This document shows, piece by piece, positions 59,745-64,000 of a DNA stretch of 64,000 nt. Position numbers and translations under genes: made by a program. The notes under the pieces were generated by a model. It was not told the DNA's origin and did no database searches. It saw nothing but the letters and a program-made list of their open reading frames with translations. The stretch is from Kitasatospora sp. NA04385 (GTDB taxonomy: Bacteria > Actinomycetota > Actinomycetes > Streptomycetales > Streptomycetaceae), in NCBI RefSeq assembly GCF_013364235.1, contig NZ_CP054919.1, positions 8,151,239 to 8,215,238 on the forward strand, in the 5' to 3' direction. The first letter of the stretch is position 1. Each line of letters opens with the position of its first letter.

Positions 59745-60120
59745 ATCGAGATCGAGTTGCACTCCGCCCGGCCGAAGCGCCCGGCTGAAGCCCCCGGACC
59801 ACGGGCCCACCAGGGCCTCGCTGCTGCGCGGCTCAGGTCGGCACGGCGCCGGGCTGGCGCGGGTGCTGGACGAACCGCCGGTCGAACTGCCTGCCGGTCG
59901 AACGCTCGGGTCGGCTCCGGCGGATCGGCCCGTACGGCAACGCGCTGTTCGACGGACGGGACGCGGCCGCCGCGCTCCGCGAGATCGACGCACTGCTGGG
60001 GCGCTGCACCGACGAGGAGCAGTGGGACGCCGTGGTCGACCTCGAACGGCTGCCGGGCGCGTGCGTCGCCACGCCCGGCAGCCGGCTGTGGTTCATCGGG
60101 GACCGAGGCCGCGGCCCGTC
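59745..60120 (+). pseudogene. Decayed gene, family unknown
   Basis: Protein-like segments occur in succession but in different frames: GIEIELHSARPKRPAEAPG (about 59745-59800), HGAGLARVLDEPPVELPAG (to about 59900), and RIGPYGNALFDGRDAAAALR with EIDALLGRCTDEEQWDAVVDL and LPGACVATPGSRLWFIGD (59918-60103). All have strong third-position G/C. A GGAGG site lies near 59722, but no start codon follows it. The sequence then runs directly into the antisense end of the macro-domain gene, so the original 3' end is missing. I read this as a truncated, frameshifted relic. Confidence 0.5.
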
Positions 60121-60126
60121 GTGGTC

Positions 60127-60633
60127 TCAGACCGGGAGGGCGGCGCGGAGCAGGTCGCGGGACGGGGCGTCGAAGGCGACCAGGCGGATCAGGGCGAGGC
60201 CGGTCGGGGTGGTGGTGAGCGTGTCGACGGCGATCCGGGCGGCGAGGTCCGGCGGGAAGCCGTACACGCCGGTGGCGATGGCGGGGAAGGCCAGCGCGGA
60301 GACGCCGAGCCGGTCGGCGACGGCCAGGCAGCGCCGGTAACAGGACGCCAGGACCTCCGCCTCGCCGTACCCGCCCCCGTCCCAGACCGGTCCGACGGTG
60401 TGGATCACGTACCGGACGGGCGGGAACAGGTCGAACGCCGGTGTCGCCACCGCGTCACCCGGCGCGCACGGGGCCAACGCCCCGCCCGCCTCGGCCAACC
60501 GCGGCCCGGCCGCCCGGTGGATCGCCCCGTCCACCCCGCCCCCGCCCAACAGCGACTCGTTCGCCGCGGTGACGACCGCCTCGGTGTCCTGCTCGGTGAT
60601 GTCGCCCAGGACGACCTCGATGCGTGCTCCCAT
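60127..60633 (-). CDS. MacroD-type macro-domain protein (O-acetyl-ADP-ribose deacetylase-like)
   Basis: A 168-residue single macro domain of the MacroD/YmdB type. IEVVLGDITEQDTEAVVTAANE is the entry with the N-A-A-N-like loop; LLGGGGVDGAIHRAAG is the glycine loop; IHTVGPVWDGG, FPAIATGVYGFP and AARIAVDTL follow. These enzymes remove ADP-ribose from acidic residues or deacetylate O-acetyl-ADP-ribose. It is far more canonical than the macro protein at 30106 and probably a housekeeping enzyme. The start at 60633 has GGGAGGG upstream. Confidence 0.9.
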   Translation of the reverse strand: MGARIEVVLGDITEQDTEAVVTAANESLLGGGGVDGAIHRAAGPRLAEAGGALAPCAPGDAVATPAFDLFPPVRYVIHTVGPVWDGGGYGEAEVLASCYRRCLAVADRLGVSALAFPAIATGVYGFPPDLAARIAVDTLTTTPTGLALIRLVAFDAPSRDLLRAALPV

Positions 60634-60762
60634 CCCCGCACCCTCCCGCACCGGGGCCCACCGCGGACCGGTGATCGCTGTGGGCGGACGGAGGACGGAG
60701 GACGGCGGGTGTGTGTGCGGGCGTGGACGGGGCGTGGGCGTGGACGGGGGTGCGTGCCGGGA

Positions 60763-60792
60763 CCGGCCCGCCTCCGGGAAGGGGCGGGCCGG
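60763..60792 (-). terminator. Terminator after the small secreted protein gene
   Basis: CCGGCCCGCC and its exact complement form a 10-base stem with a 10-base loop just beyond the stop at 60803 on the minus strand. Confidence 0.6.
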
Positions 60793-60802
60793 GCGGCGGG
60801 GG

Positions 60803-61264
60803 TCAGCAGGGGATGACGGTGTCGATCCGGACCGGGGCGGGGCCCAGGGGGTAGGAGGACACCGAGAAGCTGCCCCGGACCGGGGTGTCGCAGGGGACCG
60901 TGCCGGTGATGTCGCCGACCTGCTGGTTGGAGCCGGTGAACAGGACGTACTGGTTGACCGTGCCGGCCGGGGTGGTGCCGGTCAGGCTGATGACGACGTC
61001 TTTCCGGTACGGCATCGGGGTGCCGGGGGAGGGCGGGCCGGCCAGGCCGAGGGTGCCGTACAGCCGGACCTGGTCGCCGGTCCGCTCCGCGCAGACCTGG
61101 GTGGCCAGGCCGCCCTGGAGGGCGTACGAGCCACAGGCGGTGCTGGTGGCGGTGGCGGCGGTGATGGTGGTCTGCGTGCTGTCGGAGGTCGTTGCCACCG
61201 CCGGGACCGTGGGGGTCGCGGACAGGGCTGCCGCACCGGACAGGACGGCCAGGGGCTTGATCAT
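60803..61264 (-). CDS. Small secreted protein of unknown function
   Basis: A 153-residue exported protein. The signal peptide is MIKPLAVLSGAAALSATPTVPAVA (given as landmarks residues 1-24). The mature part is Ser/Thr-rich and beta-like, with four cysteines (TACGSY, QVCAER, VPCDTP, IPC at the end) likely making two disulfides. The C-terminal half (SFSVSSYPLGPAPVRIDTVIPC) suggests an Ig-like or beta-sandwich fold. No family recognised. A GGGAG site precedes the ATG at 61264. Confidence 0.75.
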   Translation of the reverse strand: MIKPLAVLSGAAALSATPTVPAVATTSDSTQTTITAATATSTACGSYALQGGLATQVCAERTGDQVRLYGTLGLAGPPSPGTPMPYRKDVVISLTGTTPAGTVNQYVLFTGSNQQVGDITGTVPCDTPVRGSFSVSSYPLGPAPVRIDTVIPC

Positions 61265-61459
61265 GAGGGTTCTCCCGTTGCTACTCCAGCCGGGTCCTTC
61301 CCGGCTGTGCAATGTCATATTGCATCACCGGGGGTGGCGGAAGGTGTCCGGACGGCTACGGAATGGAGTACTCCATCCAACGAAAGGGTCTCGGCCCGCC
61401 TGGATCGGGACGGATGGTGTGATTTGCGCGCATCCGGGGCCCTCCCGCACCCTCTAGGC

Positions 61460-61798
61460 ATGACCTCACCCGTGTACCGGGGCCCCGCCCTGCTGCTGGC
61501 CGATGGACTGGAGATCCCGGTCCAGGCCGAACTGACCGGCAACGTCCCGGAGGTGGGCCTGCCGGGCTGGACCGGCATGCTGGAGAGCGACGACACCCGG
61601 TTCAGCGCCGGCACCGTCCGGTTCGGCCGACTGCGGCTGCCCGACGGCTGGGAGGGCGGCTTCGCGGTGATGCGCCGACTGCTCGGCGTCTCCACCGTCT
61701 GGGTGCGCGGCAACGACGTCGAGGTGTCGCCCGCCGACTGGCCGCGCACTACCCCGGCCCCGCCGGACGCGGGGCGGAAGCGCCCGGCGACCGGCTGA
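61460..61798 (+). CDS. Small hypothetical protein
   Basis: A 112-residue protein: YRGPALLLADGLEIPVQAELTGN then LPGWTGMLESDD, AGTVRFGRLRLPDGWEGGF and VWVRGNDVEVSP, a beta-strand pattern like a small barrel (DUF4873-like proteins look similar, but I cannot be sure). The C-terminus is Pro/Arg-rich. There is no signal peptide. No strong ribosome-binding site is seen before the ATG at 61460, but the codon bias is good. Confidence 0.68.
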   Translation: MTSPVYRGPALLLADGLEIPVQAELTGNVPEVGLPGWTGMLESDDTRFSAGTVRFGRLRLPDGWEGGFAVMRRLLGVSTVWVRGNDVEVSPADWPRTTPAPPDAGRKRPATG

Positions 61799-61924
61799 GC
61801 CCAGTGGGGGTGGGGTGGAGGCGGGGAGAGGGCGGAGCTGGCGCGAGCGGGCGGGCGGGGTGGGTGGGGTCGGGCGTCCGGGGGCGGATGTCGGTTCAGG
61901 TGCGGACGTTCGTCCACTGTGGGG

Positions 61925-61962
61925 CGTCCATCAGCTGACGAACATCAACCCATTGATGGACG
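61925..61962. promoter_or_regulatory. Nested inverted repeat
   Basis: CGTCCATCA and TGATGGACG form a 9-base inverted repeat with a 20-base spacer, and inside it CATCAA-CCCA-TTGATG forms a second, smaller hairpin. It is AT-richer than its surroundings and lies 18 bp from the stop of the gamma-carbonic-anhydrase-like gene, between convergent genes, so it may be a terminator or a DNA-binding site. Confidence 0.55.
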
Positions 61963-61980
61963 TCACATTTGCGACACCGA

Positions 61981-62619
61981 TCAGTCGGTCACCGCCCGGT
62001 CGTCCAGGTGCGCGCCGAACTCCGCCGAGCGGACCTCGGCGATCCGCTCGTGCCGGGCCACCCGGTCGGTCCAGGCGGCGTCGACGCCGAAGGCCGTGCC
62101 CGCGAAGCCCAGCCGTCCGATCGCCTGCGGCACCTCGGGGTCGCCCGGGGCCAGCAGCCGCACCGGCTCGCCGAGGGCCGTGGTGTAGGGCGGGACGAAG
62201 TACTCGGGGGGAAGCACCGTGCGGGTGTGCACCAGGGCGGCGACGGCGACCACCGAGCCGGTGCCCACCACGGCCTCCTGCAGCACGCTGATCGAGGTGG
62301 CCAGGTAGCAGGCGCGTTCCACGGTGCAGCCCAGCAGGGTGGCGTGCGGGCCGACGAACACGTGGTCGCCGACCAGCACCGGCTGGTCGGCGGCGACGGC
62401 CGAGGCGCGCAGGACGGCGTTCTCGCACACCACCGTCGCCTCGCCGATCTCGATTCGCGAACCCTCCGCGTCCAGCACCGCGCCGTACATCACCCGGGCG
62501 CGCGGGCCGATCCGGACGTCACCGACCAGGGTGGCCGTCGGTGCGACGTACGCGGTGGGGTGGACCTGGGGGACGGCGCCCCGGTGTTCGAGCCGGAGGC
62601 CCTGCGCATGTGTGGACAT
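61981..62619 (-). CDS. Gamma-carbonic-anhydrase-like hexapeptide-repeat protein
   Basis: A 212-residue left-handed beta-helix protein. Hexapeptide repeats run from VHPTAYVAPTATLVGDVRIG through ARVMYGAVLDAEGSRIEIGE, VVCENAVLRAS, VLVGDHVFVGPHATLLGCTV to VGTGSVVAVAAL. The zinc ligands of gamma-carbonic anhydrases are only partly visible (one His in VGPHATLLG), so it may be a non-catalytic or acetyltransferase-like relative. The C-terminal helix (AWTDRVARHERIAEVRSAEF) would pack on the trimer. The ATG at 62619 is one of several possible starts; upstream sequence is not conserved-looking. Confidence 0.82.
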   Translation of the reverse strand: MSTHAQGLRLEHRGAVPQVHPTAYVAPTATLVGDVRIGPRARVMYGAVLDAEGSRIEIGEATVVCENAVLRASAVAADQPVLVGDHVFVGPHATLLGCTVERACYLATSISVLQEAVVGTGSVVAVAALVHTRTVLPPEYFVPPYTTALGEPVRLLAPGDPEVPQAIGRLGFAGTAFGVDAAWTDRVARHERIAEVRSAEFGAHLDDRAVTD

Positions 62620-62942
62620 GCCCGCGATCATCGCGCACCACCGACCGGCCGGCTGGCGGGAATCGGACATGGCACACAAGGCTCCGGACCGGCGCGCACC
62701 GCACACCACCGGCGCACCGCACGCCGTCCGAGCCCCCCGGCGCGGCACCTGCTGACGCACCGTCCGGGCGGGTGGGCGGCGGGCGGCAGGTGGGGCGGGA
62801 AGCCGGGCGACGGGTCGGACGGCGGATCGAACGGCGGATCGAACGGTGGGGCGGGCGGGTAAAGCTCCGGTGTGGTCCGAGGGCGAACCGCTGTCGCGGA
62901 GGGGGGTCGGCGCGCTACGGTCTGTGGTCTGGAGGTGGGCCG
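62620..62942. other. Gene-free stretch
   Basis: A 323-bp gap between divergent genes with no convincing frame. It has a small tandem repeat (GGCGGATCGAAC twice, 62821-62844) upstream of the zinc-ribbon pair and must contain both promoters; none is obvious. Confidence 0.5.
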
Positions 62943-63104
62943 ATGGTCGAGCAGCAGACCTGCCCGGGATGCGGTGGGGCGCGCGGGACGGAGAAGACGG
63001 AGCACTCCGTGGAGACCGACCAGCAGGGGAGGCAGCAGCCGGTGCAGCGCAGCTACTGGTCACCGTGCTCGGTGTGCGGCGGCGCGGGGGTGGTGCAGCG
63101 ATGA
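62943..63104 (+). CDS. Tiny zinc-ribbon protein (DnaJ-central-domain-like)
   Basis: A 53-residue protein with CPGCGGARGT near the start and CSVCGGAGVV at the end, the C-x-x-C-x-G pairs of the DnaJ cysteine-rich domain; together they can hold one zinc. Between them is a polar stretch (KTEHSVETDQQGRQQPVQR). It has an excellent GGAGGTGG site. Its stop overlaps the next start as ATGA, so the two are coupled. Function is unknown; a nucleic-acid or chaperone-cofactor role is possible. Confidence 0.8.
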   Translation: MVEQQTCPGCGGARGTEKTEHSVETDQQGRQQPVQRSYWSPCSVCGGAGVVQR

Positions 63105-63424
63105 GGCTGCTCTTCGTCTGCCAGGCCTGTGGCTGTCACTACCTGGTGCCGGTGGGCCTGGACTACCCCGACGGCGGTCGGGCCAGCGCGGTCTGGTGCT
63201 CCTCCTGCCAGCGTGCCGCTGCCGAACGCGGTGCCACCGAACCCGTCGAACTCGCCGCCGTCGCCGTCCTGTTGGCCGTCCGTGCGCTCAAGGCGGACCT
63301 CGCCGCCCGCCCCTCCCCGGCCGCCGCCGGGCAGTCGGCCCGGCCGGACCGGCGCCCCAGCCGTCCCGCGATCAGCTCCCGGGGCCGCACCCACCCGGCG
63401 GCCACCCGGACCAGGCTGGCCTGA
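63101..63424 (+). CDS. Small zinc-ribbon protein, coupled partner
   Basis: A 107-residue protein beginning RLLFVCQACGCHYLVPVG, with a second pair in AVWCSSCQRAAAE: a four-cysteine zinc ribbon of about 40 residues. A helix (AAVAVLLAVRALKADL) and a basic, disordered tail rich in Arg/Pro follow. The ATG lies inside the stop of the previous gene (ATGA overlap). The two may form a complex. No family assigned. Confidence 0.75.
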   Translation: MRLLFVCQACGCHYLVPVGLDYPDGGRASAVWCSSCQRAAAERGATEPVELAAVAVLLAVRALKADLAARPSPAAAGQSARPDRRPSRPAISSRGRTHPAATRTRLA

Positions 63425-63460
63425 GCCCGGTCGGCGCCGGGGCGGAGCACCGGCCCGTCA

Positions 63461-63479
63461 GTTTGCCCCAGAGGCAAAC
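63461..63479 (+). terminator. Short hairpin after the zinc-ribbon pair
   Basis: GTTTGCC-CCAGA-GGCAAAC is a 7-base stem with a 5-base loop, 37 bp after the stop codon. It could end the zinc-ribbon transcript. Confidence 0.45.
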
Positions 63480-63604
63480 CGGCTGGCATGCCGTCAGCCG
63501 GACGGGTGGTCAATTCGGCCGGTCCGGGCGACTGATCGGCATGGCCGGTCCGTGTGCTTTGTGTGACAGAACGGTGTGGCGGGCACGCGGGCGAGCGTGG
63601 CAGG

Positions 63605-64000
63605 TCAGCGCGGCCGCTCGGTGCGCCCGGGGGCGTGGCGCACCGTGCGCGGGCCGAGCAGCTCCGCGCCCAGGGCGGCGACCCGTTCGCGCAGTTCCCG
63701 GTCGGCCGTCACCACCAGCAGTCGACGTCCCGGAGCCGATCCAGACCCGGGCCCGGTCTCGGAGCCGAGCCCGGGCCCGGGCGAGGCGTCGGACGAGGCC
63801 CCGGCCCCGGATGCCGACTCCTCGGCGACCAGTTCCACGATCCGGTCGTCGCCGCTGCCGGGTGCCGACACCACCCGCACCCCCGGGACCGGCTCGACGC
63901 CGCGCGCCGCACCCTCCACCACCAGCACCACCGTCAACGGCCCCGGCAGCCCGGGCAGTCCGTCCGCGGCGACGTCCACCAGCGCGTCGCGCAGCCGCTC
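63605..64000 (-). CDS. NYN/YacP-like (PIN-fold) protein, partial
   Basis: The gene enters from beyond the right edge; 132 codons are visible, with the C-terminus at 63605. LTVVLVVEGAARGVEPVPGV, VRVVSAPGSGDDRIVELVAEE and RRLLVVTADRELRERVAALG match the later part of small NYN (YacP-like) predicted nucleases, with acidic residues in GSGDD and TADRE positioned for metal binding. A Ser/Pro/Gly-rich insertion (ASGAGASSDASPGPGLGS) between them is unusual. The N-terminus with the first catalytic Asp is outside the window. Confidence 0.72.
   Translation of the reverse strand, partial: ERLRDALVDVAADGLPGLPGPLTVVLVVEGAARGVEPVPGVRVVSAPGSGDDRIVELVAEESASGAGASSDASPGPGLGSETGPGSGSAPGRRLLVVTADRELRERVAALGAELLGPRTVRHAPGRTERPR

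Noticed and set aside
1..64000. tRNA, rRNA, riboswitch or phage genes
   Set aside because: I looked for tRNA-like cloverleaf ends, conserved rRNA stretches, and integrase or structural phage proteins, and saw none. I could not run covariance-model searches, so small RNAs may be missed.

Overview
The window is very GC-rich DNA (roughly three quarters G+C, with almost every third codon position G or C) typical of a filamentous actinomycete. An SsgA-like sporulation protein, a 3Fe-4S ferredoxin/P450 pair, a LytR-CpsA-Psr protein, lipoproteins and Streptomyces-type IS5-family transposase debris point to Streptomyces or Kitasatospora (inferred from protein character; no rRNA or other marker gene is present). 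Many genes look lineage-specific, as in the accessory parts of such chromosomes.

Region 1 (0.1-3 kb) has a leucine-rich-repeat protein, a TmrB-like ATP-binding protein and the cyclophilin PpiB. Region 2 (3-16 kb) is a self-contained glucan-utilisation locus: a leftward operon for an ABC importer (binding lipoprotein, two permeases, no ATPase) and a GH3 glucosidase, and a rightward series with a secreted four-part GH16/GH-A enzyme, a CBM-DUF1996 secreted protein, a lipoprotein and a LacI repressor. Copies of a GGGAGAGCGCTCTCCC operator precede the importer, the GH16 gene and the repressor gene, so the locus is probably one autoregulated regulon. Strong hairpins separate several of its genes.

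Region 3 (16.5-28.2 kb) is mixed accessory content: a P450/ferredoxin pair, RidA, an ATP-grasp protein, GNAT, DUF2252, a PPOX-type flavoprotein, a two-MerR-domain regulator and a methyltransferase. Two genes here (21.8-23.0 and 25.2-26.05 kb) are split by apparent single-base deletions.

Region 4 (28.3-30.8 kb) is the most unusual part. A protein fusing a divergent family-1 uracil-DNA-glycosylase fold to an R-S-E (arginine-ART-like) ADP-ribosyltransferase domain is encoded divergently from a macro-domain protein, across a 168-bp intergenic region with a nested inverted repeat. The architecture suggests a nucleic-acid-directed ADP-ribosylation toxin or defence effector with a matching ADP-ribose reader or eraser, analogous in logic (not in sequence) to DarT/DarG.

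Region 5 (31-41.3 kb) holds a 16-bp minisatellite, PhoD and a secreted beta-propeller-like partner, a MarR/epoxide-hydrolase pair with clear operators, a LigT-like protein, a baeRF-type protein, a VIT-family transporter and an EF-hand protein. Region 6 (41.4-46.5 kb) is a two-gene conflict module: a Trypco2-like small protein followed by a 1588-residue trypsin-NTPase-TPR protein. Region 7 (46.6-55.9 kb) contains cell-envelope functions: a lytic transglycosylase-like protein, DUF6542, LCP, BlaI/M56, a DUF1906-type protein, a histidine phosphatase and an SsgA-like protein. Region 8 (55.9-64 kb) is patchy: an IS5 transposase stump, SMI1-like and other immunity-like proteins, a lincosamide-nucleotidyltransferase-like protein, a decayed gene, a MacroD-type protein, a gamma-carbonic-anhydrase-like protein, a coupled pair of tiny zinc-ribbon proteins and a truncated NYN-domain gene at the edge. 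I saw no rRNA, tRNA or CRISPR.
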